DNA of 64,000 bases from contig JAKUCV010006155.1 in NCBI GenBank assembly GCA_028386065.3, positions 1 to 64,000 on the forward strand, written 5' to 3'. The notes below the pieces were generated by a model. That model made no database searches and was not told the DNA's origin. It saw only the letters and a program-made list of their open reading frames with translations. Positions 13,253-24,860 of this stretch are shown here, one piece after another. Numbering within the stretch: position 1 is the first letter of the stretch; every line of letters starts with the position of its first letter. The translations under genes were made by a program, and so were the position numbers. The DNA is from Turnera subulata (Eukaryota > Streptophyta > Magnoliopsida > Malpighiales > Passifloraceae).

Positions 13253-15491
13253 TGTGATACCCCAGGTACACCCTAGAATATAGAGAAGTATTTACATGAT
13301 GAGAACCGGATATAGCTTGGCCTTCTGGGATGTTCGAGTAGGTTGGATTGGGTATCCGAGAGAAAGTGTGTAATGTTAATAGTGTTGGTTTGCACATTGG
13401 TATGGGTTTAGGCTCGGTAACATGTGCTGGTGTTGGATTGAGAGTAATGGTGAGCATAGGCTTGGCCTAGAGCACTCTAATGGGTTCGTAGTGATCCGAT
13501 GGCACGGGTTGGCCTAGTTTGGTGTCCCGAGTGCTAGATTCATCTTATCGGTCAATAAATGGTGGGAAACAATAGGAATGTGATTATTTGGTGTAATAGA
13601 TTCATTAGAGGCATGATTTTCCAAGGGGATTATTGGTTGGCTCGATTTGGTGCGAAATAGTGCACAACCAGGGCAATGGTGTGCTCGTTGGTGCACAATT
13701 GGGCTCGATGAGGGTAAATATGTAATTGGCCAAACCGACCAATCAGAATGAGACGTGTGGCTCGGGAATAAGCTGCTGGTGGTTTGGGTGTGCAAGCTAG
13801 CAGGCTGGTTACCACAAACTAATTGGATGGGAAACAAGCATGAGGTGGCACCAAGTTGGCAAGTGTGGCAAGTAGGTGCTTGGTCACCTACTTACCATCA
13901 CTTAAGGGGTGAAACTAGGCACCTTTCATTCATTCTGATCAGAACCAAATCGTGATAGGTGTGAGAGAAAGAGAGAAAGAGAAAAAAGAGGGGAAAGGAG
14001 GAGAGGTGAGCCTAGGGGTTCTGCTCTCGGCCGGACAGACCCCTGGCCACTAAAATGAGGATTCCGGCCAAACCACCGGTTGGAATTGAGTGAAACCAAA
14101 GCCACAAGTTAGATAACTTCAATAGAGTTAATTGGGCACCAGTTTGGTGTATTTTAGAGCTAAACTGAGAGAGTTATGTGCTCTCAAATTTCACTATTCT
14201 GCAGCAGACCTGCTGCAGGAACCCGAGTTGGTGTAGGAGCCATATATGGAGCTAGAGAGCTTAGAATTGAGTGTTATCAGTGGTTATGGAAAGATAGAAG
14301 GCATGGCTACAACTTTTATGTTGATGCCCAAGGCTGGTTCAGCCTGTAGGTACGTGTTTAACCTCGGTGAATTTTCTGCTGGTGCAGGGCAGATCCTACC
14401 CGAGTTGCTGTAAGGATGATTTGTGTGATTGAATTATGGTTTATATTCTATATTTGCTATTTTGTGTTGTGATGTATACTTATGTGTTTGTAACAGGGCA
14501 GTAAGAACCCTTGATGCCCAAGGGTCTTAAAGGGAACAATTGGATGACCTTGATGTGCCTAATGGCTTCATTGATGTGTTTAATGGCTAGGTAAGTTTGG
14601 TTGCCATAATGTGATGGTTGATGGTGCTAGCTTATTGGTTGATGACCCAATATGCTATTTGATGGCACCAATGGTGCAAAGTTGATGATAAGATGATGAT
14701 GCCTTGGCTTGTTGACGAGTCCGATAGTCAGGCTGTGCATTTCATGCATTACATATGCATCCATGATATTGGCATAAGATGATATTGATGTTGATGATGG
14801 ACGTTGCAGTGCCCTTGGGCTGCTTGGTCATATGAGATGATGGTGGGGTTATACTGGGAGCGTGTGTGGTTTGGTAGCAAGTCACGAGCACTTCTCGTGG
14901 CTGTGGGCTAAGGAGTAACATGTTGGTAAAGGATACCAGATCACGCAGGTAGGCTTAGTACAACTTCACGATAGCTTACCCCGTGGGCTGATCACGGTGC
15001 ATTGATGTAAAGCTGTTGGATGTTGTTGCCTCTTGTGTGTATCATTGTTGTTGCTTGTATGGTCACCTGCTTATTGAGTCAGTGGACTCACCCCCCTATT
15101 TCCTCCCCTTGTCTTACAGGTGCGAGATTGAGTGTGCGGGTTGTAGGACGATGGGTATAGCCGAGTCGGACTCTTTTATTAATTGCTTGTATTGGATTGT
15201 ATATGAAGGTTATGTCTTTTTGTAGCAAGTGCTAGTGCCCTTATGTAGCGTTGGTTTAATGTCACTAGTGGATTTGTCTTTATTAATGGATTTAGTTACT
15301 TTTTATTATCGTTGCTGCCTTTGCATTTGTTTGTTGGTACGCCTCTATTTACGCTGCGCATATGAGGTTGGTAACCAGCGAGGCAGAGGCAGCGAGCTTC
15401 TGGTTAAGTTGACGAAAGGCCTTTGGGTGCCTTGTGGCACATGGTGGGTGCACAAGGTACCTGGCCGGTCGCGCTTAGCGGGGGCGTGACA
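13253..15491 (+). repeat. 3' LTR of the nested non-autonomous element
   Basis: Direct repeat of 9081-11333 with the same TG...CA ends. It is followed by the GATAA target duplication and then the resumed hAT transposase sequence. Confidence 0.92.
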
Positions 15492-17558
15492 GATAACCCG
15501 TCCACTAGTACTGAAAACAGATTATGAAGCCACAGTAGATACCGGAACAGCAAGCACATCACATGCCATGGTAGACAAAATAGGAAACCTAGGAGAATTT
15601 ACATTCCACCATGCCAAGATATTAAAATCTACAACTTCTGCTTCAACATCCTCTCCAATATATTTTTCCAACTCAGATTTAGTTTCCCCATTATTGTCAC
15701 CATGCTTCATCCTTTTAAATTGGGATTTCAATTCCAATTTCAGCTGTTTCCTTTTCTCCCTTTCTCCTACAGACTCGCCTCCTGAAGTAGTTGCAACTGA
15801 AGTTGTTGGCACAACAATTACTTCAGCGGGTTGTGATTGTGCAGTCCGAGATTGAGGAAATAACAACGAACTGTAAGCCTCAAACAGTTCATATGTAGCA
15901 CTCTTCACTTTGTTCCACATATCATCCCCAACAACATCACCATAAACTGATCTTAGAGAAAATTGCACAAAGTTAAACTTGAGCCGAGGATCAAGAATCG
16001 CAGCAATAAAAATGACCATGTTATAGCTCTGAATATCACCCCAATACTTATCAAACTTGTACTTCATGTTTAGAGCCATAATACTCATTTCTTTATTCGG
16101 ATCATCAATCCAACCAAGCAAAAGTGTAAAGAGGGCAGTAATTTCTTCAAAATAAGCATTGCAGGTCACATAAGAAGAACCAGAGACAAAAGTAGTCAAA
16201 TCATAGAAATTTGCAAGACAATTGCATAACCTCCTAGCAACAGCCCAATCTTCTTGGGTAGGCAAACCTGGCCAATCTTCATCCACATTTTTATCAAATG
16301 CTTCGAGGTCTTTCTTGAAATTGTCATCATCAACACTAAACCTCTCGAATGCACTTTCGAACTTACATGCTATCTCTAACATTGTAAAGGTGGAATTCCA
16401 TCTGGTGGGAACATCAATGGACAACAAAGCTTTACTTTCAATTTCATCAGCTTCCACACAAGCCTTAAACTTCTGCTGTCGAGCTGGAGATTGCCTCACA
16501 TATCTCACAGCTTTGCGGATCCTATACACTGGCTTACCCGAACATCTTAAGCCATCACTGATAATGAGATTAACAATGTGTGCAATACATCTCATGTGTA
16601 TGTATTTACAGCCTAGTATACTTCCTTTCAACTTACTAATCTTCTTTTTCAAACTAGTTACAGCAACATCATTGGAAGAAGCATTATCAACAGTGACTGT
16701 AAACACACCCGTTATACCCCACTCAACCAAGCATTTCTCAACAACAGATGCTATCTTTTCCCCTTTATGACTCAAAATAGGACACAAATTCAGAACATAT
16801 TTCCTTAATTTCCAAGAATTATCGATGAAATGTGCAGTGAGACTCATGTAGTTGATTTTTTTGAACTGATGTCCATGTATTAGTAGTGAGGCATACCCTT
16901 TGACAATTAGCCTTAATAAATTCCCTTAGACCCTTCTTTTCCTCTAAATAAAACTGATAGCAATCCCTAAAGGCTGTCCATCTAGAAGGTATCTTGAATT
17001 TAGGACATGCAATAATCATCAATCTCTTAAATCCATAACCCTCTACAAACCTGAAAGGAAGCGCATCAACGATGATCATAAAAGCTACAACTTTCCTAAC
17101 AGCCTCTTGATCAAATCTATATGCAGATAGACTTGATTTCCCTTCACCATCTTCCCATGAACAAGTATAGTTTGAGCATAATCATCCACTTTTCGATTTT
17201 TAAGGCATGTCTTGAGATGATGCAACATACCAGTAGTGCCATTCTTCTTAGGATCAGCTCTGAATTCTGCTCCGCATCTTGAGCATTTCCCAATTTTTCC
17301 ACTTGGAGTTTGAACCTTCTTGAAATACTCCCACACCTTTGACCTCTCTTTATGTGATTTGCTCAACACACCTTGTTGAGTTTCAGTTTGAGCTTGTCAT
17401 TCACTCGGCTTCATTGAACTTGGTTCAGTTAGGGCTACTTGACTGGATTGTTGCAGCAGATCAACTTCCATTGATGTTCCTTGAGGTGCATTATGATTAA
17501 ATGCTAGTATTGCAAAACTTAAACTTTCCATGTTTGATTGATTGAAGCTATTATCCAT

Positions 17559-18960
17559 CTTTGACATCTAAACAAAAGATAAAACGGAGAAAAGATTAGG
17601 AGCATGTAATAATTATTAAACTATAAGGCATTACATGTACTTATTTTATACAGAAGTTAGGGGAAAAAATGATCTAATTCTAATAATTCTATTCTCAAGT
17701 TCTAAAGGAAACTAATAAGACATAATAGGCCAAATTACTTTAATAGTCTAGATAGATAACAAACATTGATGCGTTAACAGGTTTCGTATGTATTATGTAA
17801 TAATGAATCATAAGTTGATTGAAGGAAACAAATTATTATTTTTTTATGAGTAAGAAAACCGATTATTTGTCTGTCATAACTTGACATTCTATTGAAATTC
17901 AGTTATGAATTTGAAACTAAGGCACCAGAGAGCAAGGTAAGGTTCTAATTATTTGTCTAACATAACTTGGCATGAATTTGAAATTCAGTTATCCTTTGAT
18001 AGGTGATGGATCAATCCTACCTCTTTTACAAACTTGTCTATATATACATTATCTGTCACCATTAGAAAAAAATACATACATTATCTGTCAAGATATGAAA
18101 AAAAAAGTTGTCAACAAATGGAAAAAAAAACTTGAAAGCTAAATCACGTCTTATTAAGAAAGCCCTCAACCCTAAACTTGTCACAAAGAAACTTGAAACA
18201 CTGCATCAATAAAGCAGGGGAGGATTCTCTTCATCAACAAGGTACTAGTGCAAATTAAATTACTTGAACTAGTAGCCATTAAAAAACAAATGATCAGTCA
18301 AAGAAGTAACCTCGCATAAAATTCTTAGATGTAATTACGAATGGTTACATCATTATCTATTTAATAATCTAAATCAAGTATTTAGTGGACATATATTACT
18401 GTGGAGTTCCATTTTAGCTCAAAATTAAAAATGCATAAGCATGGGCATTTTGATCTCTGCTACGACAACCTTGCAAACTCATCTAGCAAAACCAGTAAGC
18501 AATAAACACTAGTAGTTAAATTAATTCAAAGTTCCATGAGTAGAAAATGTAATAGGATACTTACATTAGGGTTTGGTAGATTAGAAATTTGGGGATTTGC
18601 AACTTTGGGTTGTAAATCGGTCTGGCCTTGAGTCCTTGACAAAGAAGAAGAAAGAGAACACAAGGGAGAGGCCAAACAAAGACGCTAAGAGGCTTCTTTA
18701 TGTTGTCTCTTCAATCTTAAATCGATACCACAACAAAAAACACCGGAAGACAAAGTGATAAAAACGATGGCATGGTGATGGGTTGATGGTTGTGGAGTGT
18801 CGGTGACGGTGTGGTAGCGGTGTGGTGAGTGAAAACAGAGGCTAGATGTGTGGTTGAGAGGAAAGAGGCTAGATAAGGTTGAGAGGAATTCAGGAAAAGA
18901 TAAGGTTGGGAGAGAGAATGAGAGATGACGAGTAATAAGTATTATTGGGTGTGGGAGTGA
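17559..18960. other. Noncoding 5' part of the hAT element
   Basis: AT-rich sequence between the transposase start and the right subterminal repeats. It probably holds the transposase promoter and leader on the minus strand. Possible leader material lies around 18560-18740 (GGGTTTGGTAGATT and an AAGAAGAAGAAAGAG tract), but no splice model is firm. Confidence 0.4.
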
Positions 18961-18964
18961 CTGT

Positions 18965-19172
18965 GGGTAATTTTTTATTATATAAGTCGGTTCGGTATTT
19001 TGTCGGTTACCGAAGGCATGGAATGTGTTGAGCCAACCTCTTCCCTACCCCAATTCAACACGGTACAAACCGAATTTTGACTGTAAGACCCTCCTTTTTT
19101 TCGAATCAAAACCGTCGGTTTACGGTCGGTTACGGTTCGGTTGGGTCGGAACGATTATTTTGCTCTCCCCTA
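18965..19172 (-). repeat. Right subterminal repeat region and TIR of the hAT element
   Basis: Mirrors the left end: repeated GTCGGTT, CGGTTCGG, TTACCGA and AACCG motifs, closing with TTTTGCTCTCCCCTA, the inverted complement of the left terminus with one mismatch in 14. Confidence 0.7.
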
Positions 19173-19180
19173 GATATGGG

Positions 19181-19591
19181 AGGAATACTAATCCCCGGAT
19201 GACCCATGCATTAGAACATAGAACTTAGAATTGTTCTATTGAAATATTTTTTCCGCCCCTTCTGTTTTTTTTTTCCTTAAATACAGACAAATTAAGAACA
19301 TGCAGGCACGACCTACTTGGTGTGGGTACGCCATATGATTCATTTGTCTTCTTTTTTATGTGCGCCCGTCTATAGGCCACCTTTCACTTTAATCAGCTTA
19401 TCCCCAGCCTAAATACTTCAACTCTTTGATTATGATCGGCCGAAGACCAACAGAGAATTCGATTGACGTGAACATGGACCCATACACACTTGTCCCCCTA
19501 CATGCGTTCCATTTGAGTTTTTAACTTTCAGTTGTAAATCATTCCCATAATTATTTTTATTAGCGAATATTATTCCATGTAATCATCAATC
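19181..19591. other. Intergenic sequence between the hAT element and the chromovirus
   Basis: AT-rich; no gene or repeat family recognised. Confidence 0.5.
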
Positions 19592-19910
19592 TGTTGCACA
19601 ATATTCCTTTTATGTGTTATCAAAACGGCATTATACATGTCGTATTACTACCATTACTTATTTTAAATGCTTCAGTGTTTGTTAGGCCATTGTATTCGGC
19701 CATTTAGTCAACTTGAGAGCTATCTCCGTGTTTAGGGGAAATTTGTTATCTGCCTATTAGTACCCACTGTGGGAAAGAGAGAGACAGTCTTGTATTTGAG
19801 AAAATTGGTTGGATTAATTAAATAGACACTCCTCTCTACTTTCTAGATATCCAATTCTTCTTCTTCTGTTTCTCTTTTGTTCTTCTCATATTGCAGAAAC
19901 TACTGCAACA
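19592..19910 (+). repeat. 5' LTR of the chromovirus
   Basis: 319 bp, the same length as its partner. Ends TG...CA. Followed directly by a degenerate primer site. Confidence 0.93.
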
Positions 19911-19911
19911 T

Positions 19912-19924
19912 TGGTAGCGAAGCC
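19912..19924 (+). other. Degenerate primer-binding site of the chromovirus
   Basis: TGGTAGCGAAGCC starts just after the 5' LTR and matches the tRNA-Met primer site TGGTATCAGAGCC at 10 of 13 positions. Either it has decayed or another tRNA is used. Confidence 0.5.
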
Positions 19925-19944
19925 AGGTGCTCCTTGGCCTTCCA

Positions 19945-22900
19945 ATGGCGCCTGAGCTGCGTTCTCAAGATACTCACCGATTGGAAGATCAATACAAACA
20001 AATGGAGCAACATTACACCGAACTGCACTAGCTCTTTACTGATGCTCAATCCAAACACGATCGTGATATGGCCGACATCAAATCAGTGTTGCAGACTCTT
20101 TGCCGCCTTCAAGAGCATGCTCCGGTGGCTCCTACTGCTCCCATTGGATCTTCTCTTCTTCATGGGTCCTCTTCCGCCAACCCACTCTCGAGTCCACCCT
20201 CGGCTTAGGTTCCGACTCCGGTAACCGGCCAGGCTTCCTCTTCGCATCTGTCCACGCACCTCACAAAGCTGGATTTCCCCACTTTTGCGGGTGACAACGT
20301 TGAAGGTTGGCTTTATAAGTGTAATCACTTCTTCGCCATTGATCGCACTCACGAAGACTCTAAGGTAACTCTTGCTATGATCCATCTTCATGATGATGCT
20401 TTAGAGTGGCACCAATCATTTATGTGATCTTTTCCGATTGAATCTGCGGTGTCTTGGACTGAATATGCTCATGCTATCACTACTCTTTTTGGCAAAAGTG
20501 CTTATGAGGATCCCTTGGCTGATTTGTCTAATTTGAAACAAACTGGTGACCTTCATTCTTTTCTCAAAACTTTTGATCAATTGTTGCATTGAGTAGATCT
20601 CTCTGACTCCCAAGCTCTTAGCATTTTTTTATGGCGGGTTGAACCCAAAGATTGCTGTTATGGTTCGTATGCTGAGACCCCAAACTTTAAGGGAGGCTCA
20701 AGCTCTTGCTCGTATGCAAGCTACCCAGGTTGAGGTTATGGCCTCTCCCTCTCCCTTTCCTACCTATACACCATTTACTCCAGTTATTTCCTCGCAACCA
20801 GCCCATTATACACCATACAAACCACCACTTACCCCTATCCCTACCCCGACACCTGTGCCTACCATTACTCCACCTCCTAAACAGCCTTTCTTACACCCCC
20901 CCCCCCCCCCCCCAAATGCAACCCACCCTCACTTCCTGGGTTTAAATGCCTCACGAAGCAGAATTAGCTGATAAGCGAGCCAAAAACCTCTGTTTTAAGT
21001 GTGATGCCAAGTACACTCCTACCCATAAATGTGCTGGCCGTCAACTTTTTCTTTTCCACTCTTCTGGTGAGCCTTCTGATAATATCTCCCTTTCTAATAA
21101 AACTGAATTCATCTTACCTATTGACTTGGCTGAGGAATTGGATTAACCTCCTAAAATTTCTTTCAATGCTATTTGTAGAATGGAGTCTATGGACACTATG
21201 CGATTTCAAGGCACCTTGCTTGCTTTCACAGAATATTCACATCTTGGTTGATAGTGGGAGCACCCACAATTTTCTTGATGCTAATACTGCCTTTCAGCTT
21301 AATTTGCCTACCATTCCTATTACTCCAGCTCCTGTGATAGTGGCTGATGGTTCTGTGGTGCAATGTACTTCAAAGTGTTCTCAACTCACTTAGTCTATGC
21401 ATGGTAACTCCTTCACCAGTGATTTTTATATCCTCCCACTCAATTTTTATCATTTTATCTTGGGCATGCAGTGGTTAAGAGGCCTTGGCGATGTTCTGTG
21501 TAATTTTTCAAAAGCTTACAATGCAACTCAATCACAATGGCAAACCAATTGTGCTGCACGGCATCAATACAACTACGAAAACTATTTTTGCCACTGAATT
21601 ATGCCAATTGCTTGCACAATCAGAGGATCTTGATTTTGTCAATTTGTGTCATCTCAAATTTTCTACCAGCCAAACACCACCTCCTTATCATTCCCCTATA
21701 AATTCTACCCCGTTACACCAATTATTGGACAATTACAACGATCTTTTTCAGGAACCAACCACCTTACCTCCCCCCGAACTCATGATCACCATATTCCTTT
21801 ACCATCACAGACTTCCCCTATTAACCTCTGGCCTTATAGACTCAATTCCACACAAAAAGATGTGGTCGAATCCCTGATCCAGGAATTGTTACATTCTGGA
21901 ATTATCCAACACAACACTAGCCCATTTGCTGCACCAATTGTTTTGGTTAAAAAGAAGGATGGTTCTTGGAGGCTTTGTGTGGATTACCGTAAGCTCAACA
22001 AGCATACCATCAAGGATAAATTTCCCATTCCTTTGATTTGAGGAACTTTTGGAGGAGTTACATGGAGCCACTATCTTTTCTAAGATTGATCTTCGCTCGG
22101 GTTATCACCAAATCCGCATGCACACCCCTAACATCTACAAAACTGTCTTCAAAACCCACAATGGCCACTATGAATTTCTAGTGATGCCATTTGGTCTCAC
22201 TAATGCCCCTTCTACATTCCAAAGCCTTATGAATGAGATTTTCTGCCCTTATCTCCGTAAATTCATCTTAGTTTTCTTTGATGACATTCTTGTCTACAGC
22301 CCCTCCATGGATGCTCACTTAGAACATCTGCATCTTACCTTCCAACTATTATGAGACCATCAGCTTTATGCCAAGCAATAAATGTCTCTTTGGGGTACCT
22401 CAGGTTGAGTACTTAGGCTCTATTATTTCTTCAGCTGGAGTCTCTACTGATCCTACTAAAGTGCAAGCGGTAACTGATTGGCCCACTCCCTCTTCTTTTA
22501 AACAACTTCGTGGGTTTCTTGGCTTAACAGGTTATTATAGGCGGTTTATATCTGGCTATGGCATTCTCTGCCGACCTCTATATGATTTGCTCAAGTCTGA
22601 ACCCTTTCAATGGACTCCTGCTGCTCAAAAATCTTTTCTCCAACTTAAAAGCCTTATGACTCAAGCTCCTGTTTTGGCTTTGCCTGATTTTCCCAAGCCA
22701 TTTATCTTAGAAATTGATGCTTCCTCTTCAGGTATTGGAACTGTTCTTATGTAGGAGGGTCACCCTATTGCCTATATCAGTAAGGCTTTATCTTTAAAAA
22801 ACCAAGCCCTCTCTGTCTATGAACGAGAGTTAATGGCAATCCTCTTTGCTGTTAAGAAATGGGAGCACTATCTGATGGGCAGACGGTTCATTATTCGCTC

Positions 22901-24525
22901 TGATCACAAGAGCTTAAAATACTTATTAGAACAGAAAGTGAGCCTTCCGAGTCAGCATTATTGGCTGGCTAAGTTACTGATATTTGATTATGAAGTTCAC
23001 TACAAAAGTGGAAAGAAAAATGTTGCTGCAGATTCTCTTTCTCGTATTCCTGGTATGCAATTATTCACCATGGCTTTGTCTTCCATTTCAACTACTTTAT
23101 TTGCTCAAATCCAAGACAGTTACACCCATGATTCTGCTCTTACCAGTTTAATTCAAGCACTCCAACAGAATTCCAATTCCCTTCCAAAATATTTTTACCA
23201 TAATCAGTTATTGTACCGCAAGAAGAAAGTAGTCATTGGTGCAGACCCTATCTTGCAGCAATTGCTGATTTCCACCTATCACAATTCAGCTTTTGGAGGA
23301 CATTCTGGGGTTCATATCACTTACAAACGCTTATCTGTCTTTTCTATTGGAAGGGACTTCTCAAACAAGTGCGCCAATTTGTACGAGCTTGTGATATTTG
23401 TCAACGCTACAAGTATGATGTAGCAGCTTCTCCTAGGTTACTTCAGCCTCTACCTACTCCGGATGGTGTTTTCACTAACGTCACCACGGATTTTATTGAG
23501 GGTCTGCCCCGTTCTCATGGCAAGGAGGTAATTTTTGTCGTTATTGATCGACTTACCAAGTATGCTCACTTTATGGCTTTGCCTCACCCTTACACAGCAT
23601 CAATGATTGCTCAAACCTTCTTTGACAACATTTTTAAACTTCATGGCTTACCCCAGTCTATTACAAAGATCGAGACCCTGTTTTTCTTAGTAATTTTTGG
23701 CGTGATTTGTTCTCTTTACAAGGTGTACAACTTCAGTTTTCCACTGCTTACCATCCTCAAACTGATGGTCAAACCGAGGTAGTTAATCAATGCCTTGAGA
23801 CTTATCTCCGTTGCATGACAGGTGATCTTCCTACAAGCTGGTCTAAATGGCTTTCTTTGGCAGAATATTGGTACAATAGCAATTTCCACTCCACCATTCA
23901 ACTCATACCATTTGAAGCCCTTTATGGCTACCCTCCCCCACTTCATTTTCCTTACTTTCATAAGGACTCTACTGTTGAAGCTGTTGATCAATTGTTGGTT
24001 GATCGTGAAGCTACTATCCAGCACCTTAAACACCAACTCCAGCGAGCTCAGGTTCGCATGCAGAACCAGGCTAACAAGCACAGGTCTGACAAGCAGTTTC
24101 CTATTGGGGATTGGGTGTATCTAAAGCTCCAACCTTATTGTCAAAAGAGCCTTAAACTTCCTGCCCCCGCTAAGCTTGCACCACATTATTGTGGTCCTTT
24201 CAAAGTCATTGACAAGATTGACAAAGTTGCTTACAAGCTTGACCTTCCATTGACAGCTCAAATCCACAATGTCTTCCATGTTTCTCAACTTTAAAAATCT
24301 GTGGGACAGTCACTACTTCTAGGGACACTTTCAACCGTACCTGATGTTGTTCCAATACAGCCACATGCTATTCTCGCTAGAGAATTGATGAAACATGGAA
24401 ATACAGCAGCTGCCCGTCTTCTTATTCAATGGACCAACTCAACTCCAGAAGATGGTACCTGGGAGTTTGCTAATGACATTCGGGCTCGTTTTCCAGTATT
24501 TTCCCTTGAGGACAAGGGAAATTGA
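19945..24525 (+). pseudogene. Chromovirus gag-pol polyprotein, broken
   Basis: From ATG 19945: gag with knuckle CFKCDAKYTPTHKC near 20990; protease motif LVDSGSTHNFLD near 21243; reverse transcriptase from about 21890, with the catalytic FDDIL near 22280; RNase H with EIDASSSGIG near 22710 and KNVAADSLSR near 23018; integrase with DICQRY near 23395 and YHPQTDGQTE near 23750; chromodomain-like segment near 24360-24500 (ARELMKHGN ... IQWTN ... GTWEF). In-frame stops: TAG 20029, TAG 20206, TGA 20425, TGA 20590, TAG 21391, TGA 22352, TAG 22752. Frameshifts: the T run near 20625, the C run near 20898, an extra T near 22039, and near 23330 and 23668. No functional product is possible. Confidence 0.9.
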
Positions 24526-24535
24526 GGGGGGGAAA
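24524..24535 (+). other. Polypurine tract of the chromovirus
   Basis: GAGGGGGGGAAA immediately before the 3' LTR, preceded by the GAGGACAAGGGAAA context common at the end of gypsy internal regions. Confidence 0.8.
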
Positions 24536-24536
24536 T

Positions 24537-24855
24537 TGTTGCACAATATTCCTTTTATGTGTTATCAAAACGGCATTGTACATGTCGTATTACTACCATT
24601 ACTTATTTTAAATGCTTCAGTGTTTGTTAGGCCATTGTATTCGGCCATTTAGTCAACTTGAGAGCTATCTCCGTATTTAGGAAAAATTTGTTATCTGCCT
24701 ATTAGTACCCATTGTGGGAAAGAGAGAGACACTTTTGCATTTGGGAAAATTGGTTTGATTAATTGAATAGACACTCCTCTCTATTTTCCAGATATCTAAT
24801 TCTTCTTCTTCTATTTCTCTTCAGTTCTTCTCATATTGCAGAAACTACTGCAACA
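24537..24855 (+). repeat. 3' LTR of the chromovirus
   Basis: 319-bp copy of 19592-19910, followed by the CAATC target duplication. Confidence 0.93.
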
Positions 24856-24860
24856 CAATC

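Larger units (their letters stand above)
9081..15491 (+). mobile_element. Non-autonomous LTR retrotransposon (LARD-like), nested in the hAT transposase
   Basis: Two long direct repeats (2,253 and 2,239 bp) flank a 1.9-kb internal region. Ends are TGTGATACCCC...GGGCGTGACA (TG...CA), with a 5-bp target duplication GATAA at 9076-9080 and 15492-15496. A tRNA-Met-type primer site follows the left LTR and a purine tract precedes the right one. The internal region (11334-13252) has no gag or pol frame. The sequence before the right LTR (CGAGGACAAAATTCC then a purine run) resembles the end of Ty3/gypsy internal domains, so a gypsy-derived parasite mobilised in trans is the best reading. The + strand is assigned from the primer site and purine tract order. 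Confidence 0.92.
8783..17558 (-). pseudogene. hAT transposase (RICESLEEPER/DAYSLEEPER-like), broken and interrupted
   Basis: Reading on the minus strand from ATG 17556-17558: a BED zinc finger (CSRCGAEF ... HHLKTC) near 17210-17345, then the RNase H-like core (DNASSND, MRCIAHIVNLI), then the hAT C-terminal dimerisation region (ILAWWNVNSPRFPILSTMACDVLAVP). After the inserted LTR element it resumes as SPKIVQALIYGQDW and ends in a separate last exon, 8783-8829, after a GT-AG intron (8830-8934). Lesions seen: TGA at 17397-17399; a frameshift near 17155; an extra base in a 7-T run at 16856-16862 (plus strand); TAA at 15522-15524 where the family has Glu; and an LTR element inserted at 9081-15491 between codons for GRVI and DPYR. 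It cannot make a functional transposase. Domain order and family are clear. The first codons and upstream untranslated exons (about 17,560-18,960) are less certain. Confidence 0.88.
7899..19172 (-). mobile_element. hAT-superfamily DNA transposon, 11.3 kb, with a nested LTR element
   Basis: Both ends are fixed by an 8-bp target duplication GATATGGG (7891-7898 and 19173-19180), the length typical of hAT elements. The terminal inverted repeats start TAGGGAAGAGCAAA on the left and TAGGGGAGAGCAAA on the right (read inward). Inside is a minus-strand transposase pseudogene with a BED zinc finger and hAT catalytic and dimerisation regions. Subtracting the nested 6.4-kb LTR element and one 5-bp duplication leaves about 4.9 kb, a normal autonomous hAT size. 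The element is now defective: the transposase has stops, frameshifts and an insertion. Its ends look intact, so mobilisation by a relative cannot be excluded. Confidence 0.93.
19592..24855 (+). mobile_element. Complete but decayed Ty3/gypsy chromovirus
   Basis: Two 319-bp LTRs (19592-19910 and 24537-24855) with ends TGTTGCAC...CTGCAACA and a 5-bp target duplication CAATC (19587-19591 and 24856-24860). Internal order is gag with a zinc knuckle, protease, reverse transcriptase, RNase H, integrase, then a C-terminal chromodomain. That order (integrase after RNase H) and the chromodomain identify a chromovirus. The two LTRs differ at about 17 positions by eye (roughly 5 percent), mostly transitions, so the insertion is not recent. 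The body carries several stops and frameshifts and is not autonomous. Confidence 0.94.

Noticed and set aside
16222..16770. 182-codon plus-strand frame
   Set aside because: Antisense shadow of the hAT transposase, which has clear motifs on the minus strand.
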